Source of the DNA: Misgurnus anguillicaudatus
Taxonomy: Eukaryota; Chordata; Actinopteri; Cypriniformes; Cobitidae
Assembly (NCBI RefSeq): GCF_027580225.2
Contig: NC_073340.2
Location: forward strand, 33,120,501 to 33,184,500
Direction of reading: 5' to 3'
DNA: 64,000 nt
The first letter of the stretch is position 1. Each line of letters starts with the position of its first letter. The notes under the pieces were generated by a model. The model was not told the origin of the DNA. It did not search any database and worked only from the letters and a program-made list of their open reading frames with translations. Below are positions 13,054 to 25,363 of this stretch, piece after piece. Position numbers and translations under genes: made by a program.

Positions 13054-13218
13054 GTTGTCCTGTGGCCATCAAACGAGGAAGGTCTAAAGGAATTACACTT
13101 GCAGCCATGATGGCGATGGATTCTGACTTGGCTCAGGGACCACGTGCGTCTTCTGCCCATCCCCTCCGCCTGCTCTCAATACCGATCAAACTTCCCTTCC
13201 TGACAGCACCTCACGCAG
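13054..13218 (+). CDS. Candidate internal exon, product unknown
   Basis: A pyrimidine-rich tract ending in CTCTAATCCAG precedes position 13054, and CACGCAG/GTAAAA follows 13218, giving plausible acceptor and donor sites. The segment is exactly 165 bases. Only one of its three forward frames is open (it includes IKRGRSKGITLAAMMAMD); the other two hit stops. The stretch is richer in G and C than its surroundings and is not in a repeat that I recognise. I do not recognise the protein. It could be an exon of a large gene that spans the window, an exon of a long non-coding RNA, or chance. No neighbouring exon was found. Confidence 0.3.
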
Positions 13219-14021
13219 GTAAAATGCTTCATTACTGTCCTTGTGCTCAAAGAAAAACACGGATGGTTCATCAAAAGCCACCTACGTCCCAAAGGATTCA
13301 ATTCTGCCTGTTTGTCTATCGTCACACTGGTTTTGATGAGAACTTAATTTGAGTACAATATCTCCCGGCCTGGGTTAGAACCAGCCTGTTTTCGTGGGGA
13401 TTTTTTGTCTGACCCACTTGATGCGATTGTGTTTGGCTTTGTAATGAGGAACTGCTTTCTCTGAAAGCTTCTGATGTTGTAATTGGTGAATTGTAATTGC
13501 AGATTTCTTTGGTTATGCAAATGCCACAGTAAACCTGGCAGGGTGTACATTGCTTTCTTTCGCTTTCAATGCAAGCATGTTTTAAAAGAGAGGTTGTACA
13601 GGAAATAAACCAGCTAGCACAATTTTGTTTTTAATAGGTGAAACGGTTGATTTGATTTTACTTTACAGCCCAAATATGAAAGAAGTTTGAGACCCACCGT
13701 GGTTGACATAATATGCACTGCAGCTATATTTGGTGTTTAATCCTGTTCTGTGCACACAGAGTTGATTAATTTGCAGGGGTGACAACCGGATTCAACTACT
13801 GGATTATCTCCTGCAAAATGCAGGACATTTACAGAAATGCAATAGTTTAATAACAATTAGTTTGATGATATATGGATCATGTACTTTACAGGTCTATCTT
13901 CTGTATCTGTTGTTGGTACAAGCATTTACTTACTAGTGTTGCCAGATCTTGCATGAATAACCAGCAACCATAAACATGCCCATAATAAACACCTAAAATA
14001 AATCTAAGCTTTACTTTAAAA
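13219..14021. other. Unique stretch, possibly partly conserved
   Basis: No gene. At 13420-13540 the sequence is unbiased and has homeodomain-type TAATTG motifs and an octamer ATGCAAAT. It could be conserved non-coding DNA, but this cannot be judged from one sequence. Confidence 0.25.
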
Positions 14022-14365
14022 TTAACTCTTTCGCCGCCAGCATTTTTAAAAAAGTTGCCAGCCAGCGCCAACGTTTTTCATGATTTTCACAAAAATGTAA
14101 TGCCTTTCAGAAAATGTTCTTCTTTAAATATATAAACATACCAAATGAAAGAACAGACCCTCTGCTTTCAAAAAAAAAAAATGTTTCATCCTACCTTCAG
14201 TAGTTCTTTTGTAATCAGCGTTTGAATATGGGTAGGTTTCTGCAAAAACACCACATTTCGAGCAAAAAGCTGAGATAATTCCATTTTTGTGACGGACTTT
14301 TCATAGAGATCCCATTCAGAGCGATCTTTAAAACAGACACGGACATGCAGCTGCTTGCCATAGGG

Positions 14366-16367
14366 CAGGGGTCGGCAAGTAACTTTGGCCGCGGGCCAAT
14401 ATTTTTTTTAGCCAGTAGATGGCGGGCCAACTGTTGTTGGCACACTTACGTCTTATTTTGAATTAGCCTAGTATAGGCTATCTGATCTTTTGTCAAGAAA
14501 CATTGTCTTTATTTCCTATTTAAAAGACGAAAGACGGCATTAAAAATTGTTAAAAACATGGTAATGGGTCTGTGTATCATTCGTTCAATCGTTTTTTTTT
14601 TCAAATTAAAAACAAAAATGAAAAAATTAACCACCACGGGTTTTCTGATTGTGTGCTCAGATAAAAAAATTAATTACTGGATAAGACATTTTTTTTTATT
14701 TAACTCCTTTATAGGCATAATATATCAATGAAATCATTTTAAACAGATCAAGTACTAGTGGTAATATTACAGGCATTTATGCTCTCATGAAATACTCTTA
14801 CAGTCCGACTTTTGAACTATTCCTTTTTTATTAATATTTAACCGGGACACACACATACACACCTAAGGTTTAAGGAGGTCTCCGCTGGACTGTTTTTTGT
14901 CCAGCTCCGACAAGGTTCTATTCATACATTCATACACTTTGTGTTCACCCGCTTTATTTCCCGACCTGACGGGTCCGCAAAACTTAACGTCACGTTTCGT
15001 TTCCAGAATCTCACATTCAAATGTCTCTAACGAAAAGAGACAGATAATTTTAAATGTTATACAAAAATTGTGTTCGTGCCAATAAAAATATTATTTTAAC
15101 ATTGTATTCATTGTATTTATAATGAAATATAAATAATAAATTAAATAGGACAAAGCCTCTCACTCAAATTTCTCACCATCATAAACCGAGTTGGTTGCGG
15201 AGTTGCTGTTCAAATTGCTGAACATCCTCCTTTGCCAAATGTATTTTTAAAAGGAGGTAAAGATCAAAGAACTATGCGTTAGGAAAATTAATAATGGCTT
15301 TATTTTAATAGACATGTAAAACCATATTTTGGCGGATTACTTTCATTTTTTTAACGAATTTACCTGCCCATTTAGTCTTAATAATTAACGGTAAACGAAC
15401 TTGACTTGCTGTTTTCGAAGGCAGGTCGAACCTTAGGTCGGGCTCGAGCCCCAAGTTCAAGTAGCAGAAAACAACAGTATTCCTTTCAAATCTACTTTAA
15501 AAGTGTATTAGTTAAAATATTATTGCAGTAAAAGAGTTTATTGTTATCATATTTTGTAGTGGTTTCTAAAAGCCAGCAATTACTTTTCAGTAATTTGCAA
15601 TGTCACGGAGTTTAACGTCTTCACGCGTGATGAATTGACATGATTTACGAGGTAAATTTGCAAATGATTCATGAAGTTATACCTCTGCAATTATTTGATC
15701 GATTGTGTTTTAGAAGTATGCTCAAACTCTAATGACAGCTATGATCGCGGATGCGCTGGTAGAGAAAGAGAACGAGAAAAAGCGGCCCGTTAAGATAGCT
15801 ATTATACGCATTTTTTTCAGGACATTCTTGCTATTTGTCAGTGTAGCAATAAATAATAATAATAATAATAATATACGCGAATAAATAATAATGAAAAAAG
15901 TTCAAAAGTCGGACTGTAAGCGAATGAGACTTACAGGAAAGCATGGTTGCTATTCAAACCCTTATTAAAACCCTTATTAAAATGTAATCTGTTAGTACCT
16001 GATCTGTTTAGATTTATTTCGTTGGTATATGTCTGCTGGGGTGTTCAATTAAAATTTGTCCGAACCCGTTTTCATTCATTTTTTTATTTTTGATCTGAGC
16101 GCACATTCAGAAAACGAGTCGTGTGTTTTTATTTAAGGATATAAATAATAGAAAAACAAGTCGTTTTTCTTTATTTTCTTTTTGGTTTTGATTTGAAAAA
16201 ACGAATGAAGGAATGATACACGGGGACATTTTTGTAAACTTTTATTGTAAAATAAAAAAGTCTGATTAAAAAAAAATTAAAAAACGGACTTCAAATTAAT
16301 CCTGCGGGCCAGAAAATATTGCTGGCGGGCCACTTTTGGCCCGCGGGCCGCCAGTTGCCGACCCCTG
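14366..16367. mobile_element. 2.0-kb hAT foldback inserted in a MITE
   Basis: The ends are CAGGGGTCGGCAAG and, complemented, CAGGGGTCGGCAACTGGCGG. The 8-bp duplication CCATAGGG is perfect at 14358-14365 and 16368-16375. The arms are long imperfect inverted repeats: GTGTATCATTCGTTC pairs with the right arm near 16210-16225, AAACAGATCA near 14741 pairs with the right arm, and CTTACAGTCCGACTTTTGAA at 14797 pairs with its complement ending at 15920. No long open frame is left, so it is non-autonomous. Confidence 0.9.
15852..15892. repeat. AAT microsatellite
   Basis: An AAT/ATA run with small interruptions lies inside the hAT foldback. Confidence 0.8.
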
Positions 16368-16575
16368 CCATAGGGCAATACTTCCGGGTTTAAAAAGTTG
16401 CGGAAGGGCGCCACCTGGTGGATAATAGCGGTATTGCGGAAAGACGGAAATACTCGTCATTGGCAGGGAAGCTTTTTCTCTTGATTGACGAGATATCTCG
16501 TCAATGGCGGCGAAAGAGTTAAAAGACCAAAGTACCGTGACGCTCACCTTCCCACTCGAAAAATGTAATGGCTTT

Positions 16576-17109
16576 CAGTGGTGGCAAAACTTCTTTTTCG
16601 TGGGCACACGATGCGAAGCTCGTCACAACATGTATTTAGCCCGTAATGCGTAAGGCTCGTCATGTCCAATGCTCATCCGAGGGGCGCAAATTCAAAATAA
16701 GTGTTTGGAGTGTCGTGTGTTACTTCTGTTTTCAAAATATGTGTTTGTTGCGTCATGTGAACCACGTGCATCACGTGTTTTGTCAAAATAAGTGCCTTCT
16801 GCACACGCGTCAGAACTGTTTATGATAAAAAAGACGCTTGCGTTTGCCAGATACTCTCATAATCTCATGTGTAATCAGAGTTTACTGTTAAGGAAGTGTC
16901 TTGCATGTATTTTGTGAACGTGAGCGTCTTTTTATCATAAACGGTTTTGACGTGTGTGCAGCAGGCACTTATTTTGACAAAACACGTGATGCACATTGTT
17001 CACATGATGCAACAAACACATATTTTGAAAACACAAGCAACACACATGACACTCCAAATACATATTTTGAATTTGCGCCCCTCGGATGAGCAGTCACAAG
17101 CAGCCACTG
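16576..17109. mobile_element. Foldback element with CAGTGG ends, copy 1
   Basis: The left end is CAGTGGTGGC and the right end, complemented, is CAGTGGCTGC. The arms (about 16640-16835 and 16910-17095) pair over GCGCAAATTCAAAATA, TTTGTTGCGTCATGTGAAC, CACGTGTTTTGTCAAAATAA and TTTATGATAAAAA. The centre holds GTGTAATCAGAGTTTACTG. The same element, with a MITE in its centre, is at 55088-55969. No 8-bp duplication is visible here. The ends look hAT-like. Confidence 0.75.
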
Positions 17110-17305
17110 AGGGGTACGCAAACCCCTGGTGGTTTGTGGGAGAATTGCAGGGGGTTCGTGAGTTGATAAAATACATGTTTTTGAAGTTAAACATGCAAAT
17201 GTGCCATTAAATTATTGAAATATTTACTTAAAATCTCAGGGGGTACTTTAAGTAAATAACTTAGGTCAAAGGTGTTCAGCTGACACAACAGTTTGAAAAC
17301 CCCTG
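17110..17305. mobile_element. Short hAT-like element abutting a foldback
   Basis: The left end GAGGGGTACGCAAACCCC pairs loosely with the complement of the right end (CAGGGGTTTTCAAAC). It lies directly next to the preceding foldback. No clear target duplication is seen. Confidence 0.4.
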
Positions 17306-19260
17306 ATTTAGAGGATTAACTCTCGAATTTAAATAAGGTGTCAATCCTGAATCTCTGCAGTGTTTATGTGGGCCATTGCTCATTGCAGCATTTACATATT
17401 GTGTGGATGAAGAAATATTGCCAATCGTAAATAAATAAATATTACTGACTGGAGAAAAAATATTCTTATGGTGTGTTGAAATGTTTTGTTTGCACATACA
17501 AAACATGTTAATTTAATAGGCAAACTGCTTTATAAATATTGCCGTTTCATGTGCATTTGTTTGCCTAGTAAAAATATTGACACTAATACCTAAAGAGTCT
17601 TATATAATGTATTTAGTTTGACTGTACAGTTTTAATAAATTAGCTGTGTCTGGTACTTGTGTAACAGTCCAAAAAGAAAGTTACTTTGCACAGCGTACAG
17701 TTCTTTAAAGCAGACACATGAGGAAATTCGAGACCGTTATGGTTGATGGTTTGGACTTCCCCAAGCAATTACAAGCAGTGTTGGTGTATTGAGTACCTGT
17801 TTGTTTCTGCACTTTCTGTTGCTCTCGGCCTGATGCTCACGTTTCTCTTAATGGTGTAAGAGTTTTACTTTGCTATATCAAGGGTCAGTGCATTATGACT
17901 GAGTTTAAAATATGGTCATTCATTTGGGAAAGCGAATAAAACATCCTTTTATTTCCCTTCTTCCTCTGTCTTTTTCTGTCTCATGCATATTGATTAACCA
18001 TTTCCTTCCTTTGGTGCCCGGTGAACATTTGAAGTCAGGCAGGTTGATCGCCCGAGGTAAAGAACAGGCTATGTGTACGTGTGAGTTTGTGTGCAAATCT
18101 ATATACTTTATCAGAAAATGTAAGTTTTGACTGCCGGTCGTGTATGTGGTATGTAGGCGTGAGGGATGAATTCCCTCCTGTGAATCAATAGAGATGCTGC
18201 TGTGGTTGTCAAACATATAGCTGGCAGGATCCCTGGATTTATTTTCTTTTAGGCAGACTTCAAAAAACAACATTAAAGCCAGCGGGCCGGCAAATCATAA
18301 AGGGGTTTTAATTTAGCTGAAACGATGTATGTGCATTTGCCTGATGGAAACTGGATCTCTCATCATCTCGGGAACACAAAGAATCAGCTCGCTGTGTTTG
18401 ATGCATGTTATTTATTTAGATTGTAATCTTATTGTAGAAGCGGGGAACAACTGTTTTGTGTTGCGGTGTTCTGTAAGGGAAGAGTACAGAAGAGTTTTCA
18501 ATTATTCAATATTAAAAGGTTTGTGGCTTTTATTTCTATATTATTTATGTACTTTATTGAAAGATAATTTACAGTTTTTATTTGTTTTTCCTGCTCCTGT
18601 CCGTTTAAAATAGTGAAAGTACGGCAGATGGAAAGATTAGAAACTACGTTCTTATGGTAATTGTTGGACCTTCAAGTTGCCATAGCAGCTCTGATAAATA
18701 TACAAGTCTTTCCAGCAGTTGTACGAAATATTCACAGCTAGTATTACTGATCAGAGAAGACGCATTAATTACCTCCATCAAATTGTTGACGCGCCAATTC
18801 GTCGGAAGCAAACCAGACGGCTTTGAACGAGACCTGGGAGAACAAGGAATAAGGTTGTACGCAGTTGCGTGGACTTGGTGTTGCTGTGTGTCATCTAGCC
18901 ATCTGGAGTGCATACTACATCGAAAATCACACACTTTTGCGTCACCATATGCACGCAGATTTTCCCCTCAAAACGCTCGTATAAACGCAGAAAAGTAATA
19001 ACGCCATGCCCCTTTTGCGTTTTCTTTTCAGATCGTTTCCATGTAAATGTAGCCTTAGTTAACTACATTATAGTTGACATGTTTGTATATATATTGTATT
19101 TAGCATTTGTAAAACTTTACAATAAAGTTGCATTGAATGAAATCAGTTAACACATTAGCTACATTAACTAACAATGAGCAATATAGTTTTACAGCATTTA
19201 CTAATTTTTGTTAATATTTGTTAATACTATTAACAAAAATATACGTATATATATTATTGT
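17306..19260. other. Mostly unique stretch without a supported gene
   Basis: The longest frame, 17920-18273 on the minus strand (117 codons), has no recognisable domain and is overlapped by another frame on the plus strand. At 18900-19050 a piece ending in CCATGTAAATGTAGCC resembles the terminal repeat of the element at 51330-53107. At 19055-19235 there is an A/T-rich repeat-like piece with TTAACTACATTA and ACATTAACTAACAATGA. Confidence 0.35.
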
Positions 19261-19608
19261 TAGAATTAACCCGGGGGGGGGGTCCCGTACCTCCTATAAG
19301 GATTAAGGAACCCCCTACTATATAAAGCACAAAAATATAAATAAGGGTGTCCCCTGGTTTTGATTCAAATTAAAATACCACGTGAATAAAAAAAATTATG
19401 CTGCGCTGCCACAAAGTGATATATTATTTGTCCAAATTTTGCAATAATCTAATAAAAAATGTATAACTCTCAAGTGCCCCTCATGCTAATTTCTCAAGGA
19501 ATTGACAGATTTTTCGATTTAGATTCAGGATTAGGAGCTTTTACAAAAATTCCCAAACTATTATTTCACACTAATTTGATGGTTAAAAATGTTTAGGGTT
19601 TGAATTTA

Positions 19609-20489
19609 TTAGTCGGATTAGTCGATTTTCTTAAAATAAAAATCCAGATAATTTACTCACCACCATGTCATCCAAAATGTTGATGTCTTTGTTCAGTGGA
19701 GAAGAAATTATGTTTTTTGAGGAAAACATTCCAGGATTGTTCTTATTTTAATGGACTTTAATGGACCCCAACACTTAACAGTTTTAATGCAGTTTAAAGT
19801 TGCAGTTTCAAAGGACTCTAAACGATTTAAAAAGAGGCATAAGTGTCTTATCTAGCGAAACGAGAAAAATAAGCACTTTTAAACCATAACTTCTCTTCTT
19901 CCTCCGGCTGTGTGGCGAGCCAATGCGACCTCACGTAATTGCGTAGTGACGTGGAAAGGTCACGTGTTACATTTATGAAACGCACATTTGCGGACCATTT
20001 TAAACAATAAACTGACACAAAGACATTAATTAGTATCATTCCACATACAACAACGTCAGAACGGTCCTCTTTCAACACACTTGTAAACACTGGGGCGTAC
20101 TTTTGATACGTCATCAGGTCACTTGACGTAATGACATATTACGTGAGGTTGCACTGGCACGTCATAGGACTAAAGGAAGGCGAGATGTTGTGGTTTAAAA
20201 GTGCATATTTTTTATTTTTTATGCCAAAAATGACAATTGTTTCGCTAGATAAAACCCTTATGCCTCGTTTGAGATCATTTAGAGTCCTTTGAAACTGCAA
20301 TTTTAAACTGCATTAAAACTGTGAAGTATTGGGGTCTATTAAAGTTCAATAAAATGAGAAAAATCCTGGAATGTTTTCCTCAAAAAACATAATTTCTTCT
20401 CGACTGAACAAAGAAAGACATCAATATTTTGGATGACATAGTGGTGAGTAAATTATCTGGATTTTTTTTTTTATGGACTAATCCTTTAA
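19609..20489. mobile_element. 880-bp TTAA-flanked foldback element, copy 2
   Basis: Same family as 8235-9114: the left arm has AAATCCAGATAATTTACTCA, the right arm has GAGTAAATTATCTGGATTT, and the right end reads GGACTAATCCTTTAA. The left TTAA has changed to TTAG. The centre again has ACAATAAACTGACACAAAGA. The length is within a base or so of copy 1. Confidence 0.85.
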
Positions 20490-21490
20490 GGGTTTTGCGG
20501 GTTTCTTTCATTAAAACGTTAATGTAGGTCCAGGATCACATTTTACTTCTTTGTGAAATTACGATAACCCTATAATGACTGGGGGGAGGCTTAGCTAGGG
20601 GACCCCCATAATCTTTGACAATTCGAACACTGATTATTCGTATACAACAGGTCAGTAATATTTTGACAATAATACAGTATATTTTTTACATTTTGCCTCT
20701 TTACTAAAACAGCCTTCAAGCTAAGTGCATGGCTATGAAGCATTCAAATGTTGCCTACATAGGCAGCTCACTAGATTTTTAAAACCGAGCCAATTAAAAG
20801 TCAGTCAGGATTGTTTTCATTTTTCAGGAGCAGATGTTTACATTATATTAGTGTCATGGTATCTAAGCTCTCTCTGGCTTTGGGTTTATCATGCTCTCTG
20901 TGAGGTGCCAACACTGTGGGAAGCCCCTTTAATGTCAATAGTGGAGGCTCTGAGCTCCCTTCAAACGCCTGAATTATGTGCTACATGTGTGTTGAGAGAT
21001 TAGCTTTTAAAGGAATGCCCTGAATGTGTTTGGAAGATGACATTGTTGAAAAACTGGTTTCTTCCTGCAAATAAATGATAAAGAAATACTATTGTACTTA
21101 GCCACCATATGGTAAATATATCTGACATTCAGCAGCACACTTGGCTGCATTTGTGTGTTTGTGTATGTTTGTGTGTGTAGTGACATTTCAAAACAGCATG
21201 TGTTTTGTAATGCTGAAGTTGATAATTTAATTGTAACGAATCACAAAACAACACAAACAGCGTCAAAGAAATCCAAAAGTAGGCTATAATAATGTCCCTA
21301 ATGTATTTTTGTTTTAATCCGTGAATTATCAAACATTAACATTGTGAAAGAGAGGCATATTTTGATTTCCAATATTTTGCTATTTGAAGAATGTGTGTAA
21401 ATAGAAATGTACGCTGAATTGTGTCTTTAAAATGAGCAAATGCTGAAATTTTGTGTAGTTATGATATCTTAATCTATACAATAACAACTG

Positions 21491-21688
21491 CACTGTGAAG
21501 AAAAAATGCAGCATGACGTTAAAACAACTTGGTTTTGCGAGTCAATTCAACCTAGTATTTTAAGTTTCGACTTAAAAAAGTTGACATTACTTATAAAAAC
21601 AATTTGAAATTGTTAAACTTAATTTGTTACGTTAAAGTTACATAAAATATATGTTGATTTGACACAAATGCTGCATTTGTTTACAGTT
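21491..21688. mobile_element. MITE of the CACTGTRAAAAAATGCAGCA family
   Basis: The left end CACTGTGAAGAAAAAATGCA pairs with the right end TGCTGCATTTGTTTACAGT. The interior contains symmetric AACTTGGTTTTG and AAAAGTTGACATT pieces. A truncated relative is at 41392-41490. Confidence 0.65.
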
Positions 21689-21749
21689 TGCATTAAGGGT
21701 AATGTTTAGCTAGCCTTACAGAATAATGTTGTGTTTAATGAAGGTTTAA

Positions 21750-22265
21750 TTAACTCTTTTCCCGCCAGACTGGTTGCCTGCTACCATTTTTTTGTAATTT
21801 TCACAAAATGCCTTAAAATGTTCTTCTACAAATATATAAACAAACAAATATACCAAGTGAAAGAACAAACCCTCTGCTTTCAAACAAACAATAACCAAAC
21901 AAACAAACAAAATGGGAAAAAAATGTTTCATCCTATCTATATTTTTTCTCTGCTTATAAACTAAAATTTTTTTTTATTTTTCTTCAAAAATATTTATTTG
22001 AGGAAAAAGCTGAAATAATTGCATTTTTGTGAAGGAATTTTGTTAGAGATCAGATTCAGAATGATTATCAAAACATACACGGAGTGCAAAATTAATTAAC
22101 ATTAAAGTTTTTTTTATAAATTGGGTAAGTGCCATCTAGTGGATAATCCCGGTATTACAGATAACCATAAAAACTCATCAAGAACACATTTTTTCCCTCT
22201 TAATTGACAAGAGATGTTTTCTCTTAATTGACGATATAACTCGTCAATGGCGGGGAGAGAGTTAA
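21750..22265. mobile_element. TTAACTC-family MITE, copy 2
   Basis: The left end is TTAACTCTTTTCCCGCCA and the right end is TGGCGGGGAGAGAGTTAA. It shares ATTTTCACAAAATGCCTT, AATATATAAAC and GATCAGATTCAGAATGAT with the other copies. It is 516 bp long. Small frames inside (21731-21964) are chance products of the repeat. Confidence 0.85.
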
Positions 22266-22439
22266 AAAAGTGTTACATTTTTGGTACTGCCTATATGTGA
22301 CTCTGCTTGTAAAAACCCTTTTAAAGTAATTTTGTTAGATATTTTGTTTTCTACGTAAATTATCCTACATAATGTAAAGAACATTTTGTGAAATATTAAA
22401 GCAATGCTTATTGGTTAACCTCATCAGTTGCATAAAGCA

Positions 22440-23560
22440 GAGTCCATAAGATTAAGTGTTCTGCTTTACAATTCCAAACTAAACTTAAAAATCTGGAGGT
22501 GATATTTAATGCCAATTTAACATTTGACCATCATGTCCGTAACGCAGTCAGAAACGTTGTTATATTTGGTCCCATGTTGACTTTCTCTGTGGGTGAAAAG
22601 TTAATCAAGACTTTAGTTTTTTTCACGTATTGATTACTGTAGTGCTTTGCTGGCTGGAGTCTCTAAAGCTTTCCTAAGTAAATTACAGTTAGTACAAAAT
22701 TCAGCTGCTAGAATTCTGACTAGGACCAGTACAAGGGAGCACATCACACCTATCCTGGAAAAATTGCACTGGCTTCCTGTTCGTTTTCGTATTGATTATT
22801 AAAATTCTCATGCTCACTTATAAGGCCTTGAATAATTTGGCCCCTTAAATAATTTGGTTAACAGCTCACAATATTTGTGTGAATTCTTTGCCTTCTGAGA
22901 TAAGTAATGCAGAATCCCTTAGTCTATTTAATTCGTACCTTAAAGGGGACATGTCACAAAGCCTTTTTAGGATGAAAAATAAATCTTTGGTGTCCCCAGA
23001 GTACATCTGTGAAGTTTTAGCTCAAAATACCATATAGATAATTTATTTTTAAAATTGCCACTTGTGGATGTGAGCAAAAATGTGCCATTTTTGGGTGTGT
23101 CTTTTATATGCAAATGAGCTGATCTCTGCACTAAATGGCAGTGCCGTGGTTGGAAAGTGCAGATTAAGGGGCGGTATTATTCCCTTCTGACATCAAAAGT
23201 GGAGCCAAATTTCAATTACCTATTTTTTCACATGCTTGCAGAAAATGGTTTACCAAAACTAAGTTACTGTGTTGATCTTTTTCACATTTTCTAGGTTAAT
23301 GCAAGCACTGGGGACCCAATTATAGCACTTAAACATGGAAAAAGTCAGATTTTCATGATATGTCCCCTTTAATGCTTACTTTTTTAGGGTAGCTTTTATG
23401 TGATTCATGTGATTACTTTGTTATTTATTGGCTTTTTATTGTATTGGTCGTTTTTTTTACTGCTTGCAATGTTATGTGCATCTTTAAATTTCATATTTTT
23501 ATGTAAAGCGCTTTGAGATGCTTAAAGGCGCTATACTAAATAAAGTTTATTATTATTTAA
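22440..23560 (+). mobile_element. Decayed 3' end of an L2-type LINE
   Basis: In one frame from 22629 to 22799 the translation shows the C-terminal reverse-transcriptase-side pattern of fish L2/CR1-like elements: IDYCSALLAGVSK, then LQLVQNSAARILTRT, then REHITPILEKLHWLPVRFRI. A stop follows at once, and upstream frames are broken. The 3' tail has AAAGCGCTTTGAGATGCTT and ends in TTTATTATTAT, as L2 tails do. A TTAA MITE (22940-23372) splits it. It is 5'-truncated and dead. Confidence 0.75.
22940..23372. mobile_element. TTAAAGGGGACATRTCA MITE, copy 1 (inside the L2)
   Basis: The left end is TTAAAGGGGACATGTCAC; the right end is the complement, ATGATATGTCCCCTTTAA. The interior has TTTTAGCTCAAAATACC and GGGGCGGTATTATTCCCTT. 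It is 433 bp and sits inside the L2 3' end. Relatives are at 24323-24658 and 44715-45086. Confidence 0.85.
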
Positions 23561-23770
23561 CTAGACTTGATATAGTCTAAGTAACACACTTAGCCAAAAT
23601 AAACATGTAACTTGCAAGATGTATTATATTCCATCATGTAAGCAAAGTTCACAGTGATTACAAAGTGTTTGGTTTCATTTATTTAATTTAAATATGGGCT
23701 TTGATTAGACGTCCATTGTTTTAGCCTAGACGTCTAGGCTGTGTTTGGCATCTTCTTTAAAACTTAAAAT
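23560..23770 (+). repeat. Fragment of the CCCAGCAAGCAATTTTG MITE family
   Basis: It shares CAGTGATTACAAAGTGTTTG, TTTCATTTATTTA and AGACGTCTAGGCTGTGTTTG with the copies at 35145 and 44260. The ends are decayed. Confidence 0.5.
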
Positions 23771-24322
23771 ACTTATATAATTTTTGTCTCAATTCTGGTT
23801 TATTTTTTATTGCAAAGCTATTATAAAACAATGCTAAATACTCATTCATAAAGTGATACTTTACATTGTATGATCATACTGTCTCTCTCTGTACTGAACA
23901 CAGATGACTGACATCATGTAAAAAAGATGATCAGAGTTGCGTTGCACATTAAAGTGTTTATACATGTTTGTGTCAGATAGTGGTGTCTATTTATGTCGAA
24001 ATGTTGTGCGTGGAGACAAACTAGTGTGATTTCAGTACATGTCGCTGCCAGCTTCTCAAAGCTCATGGTGTCTTAATGTCTCATTGATGTAGGAGGCGAG
24101 GTTTTCTGGCTCACACTTAAACGTGTTTCCTTCCATTTGCCACAAAAAAAATGACATGCTTGGTACTCATGTAAGTGTGAATATTATACTCCCCGAGTGT
24201 AGGTGACTTGTTTTACAGTGGCCTAAATGTGTGCACTGAATTTACAAAAACAAAATAAATATAGAAAAATTAAACCTGACAGCTGTTAGATTGTGACATT
24301 TTACAGCAACATTAAATAAGCA

Positions 24323-24658
24323 TTAAAGGGGACATATCATGAAAATCTCACTTTTTCATGTTTAAGTGCTATAATTGGGTCCCCAGTGCTTGTATCAAAC
24401 TAGAAAATGTGAAAATAAACAACCCATAACTTAGCATGTGAGAAAATAGGTGAAATTTGGCTCCCCTTGTGATGTCAGAAGGGGATAATACCGCCCCTTA
24501 ACCTGCACTGTCCAACCACGGCACTGCCATTTAGTGCAGAAATCAGCTCATTTGCATTTAAAAAGACACATCCAAAAAACCCTACAAAGTGGCAATTTTA
24601 GCATCCTATTATAAATGATCTATATGAGATAAAACATTCTTGTGAAATATCCCCTTGA
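24323..24658 (-). mobile_element. TTAAAGGGGACATRTCA MITE, copy 2
   Basis: The left end is TTAAAGGGGACATATCATG and the right end ATATCCCCTTGAA, so the right TTAA is mutated. The interior has GGGTCCCCAGTGCTTG and AATACCGCCCCTTAA. The orientation is opposite to copy 1. Confidence 0.8.
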
Positions 24659-25363
24659 AATACTTTTATAATAAATGCTAGAGTCTACGTGCATACAATT
24701 GTGAGTCTGTCATTATGGAAATGCCACCCATGTAGTGCGCATGACCTACAAGATCTGACCCACCAGAGGCCAAGTGTCCAAATTTAACCAAGCTGGGCTG
24801 CCAAATGAGGAGGAAAGTTATGAAAATGACATCATGTTAGATAAGAGCAGTATTAGTGGGTCCTGATGTGCAGTGCAAACTCTTCCTTGCTTGGAAATAA
24901 AGATAACACTTTAGGGATTAACTTGGAATTCGTGAAACGCTGATAAACACCTTCGCTGATAATTCACAAATCCTCGCTATGAAAGACAGATATATAGGAG
25001 AGACATTTCTCCTGAGAAATCCTGATAATGTTACTAATCAGAAACTTATAGAAAAGAGTGAAGAAGTTAAATTGTGCCAGGGACAAGGTTTGGCTGGTTG
25101 GTATGGTCAGGTTAGGCCCTGCTGATAGATGCCATTAATGCAATTAACCATTTTTACTATTGATGGCAATGTATTTTAATGAAATAACTATTTGCAAAAA
25201 GCATAATGTATATAAAGCAGTAAAGTACAGTATGGTGTATTATTTGTTGGTAGCTAAAAGCTTTCCTGACTATTTCTTAATCACATTGTGTTTACAATTT
25301 AAGAAATAAATAGCTGAGCATTTAATTCTGATACATTTAATACAGCATGTATTGGTTTGTATT
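24659..25363. other. Unique stretch without a gene
   Basis: I see no repeat or open frame of interest. The segment 24880-25070 has balanced composition and may be worth a conservation check. Confidence 0.3.

Larger units (their letters stand above)
14022..16522. mobile_element. TTAACTC-family MITE, copy 1, split by a hAT
   Basis: The left end is TTAACTCTTTCGCCGCCA and the right end is its complement, TGGCGGCGAAAGAGTTAA, so the terminal repeats are perfect over 18 bp and include the TTAA. Without the 2.0-kb insertion at 14366-16375 the element is about 490 bp. Other copies are at 21750-22265, 28540-28952, 55291-55746 and 62619-63262. The copy at 55291 shows by empty-site comparison that the target is TTAA. 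Confidence 0.88.

Noticed and set aside
14797..15920. A separate element nested inside the 2.0-kb hAT (22-bp inverted pair CTTACAGTCCGAC...)
   Set aside because: The pair lies at nearly equal distances from the hAT ends, and sequence outside it also pairs (AAACAGATCA), so it is part of the long hAT arms.
17920..18273. 117-codon minus-strand frame
   Set aside because: No recognisable domain, no splice or start context, and an overlapping frame on the other strand.
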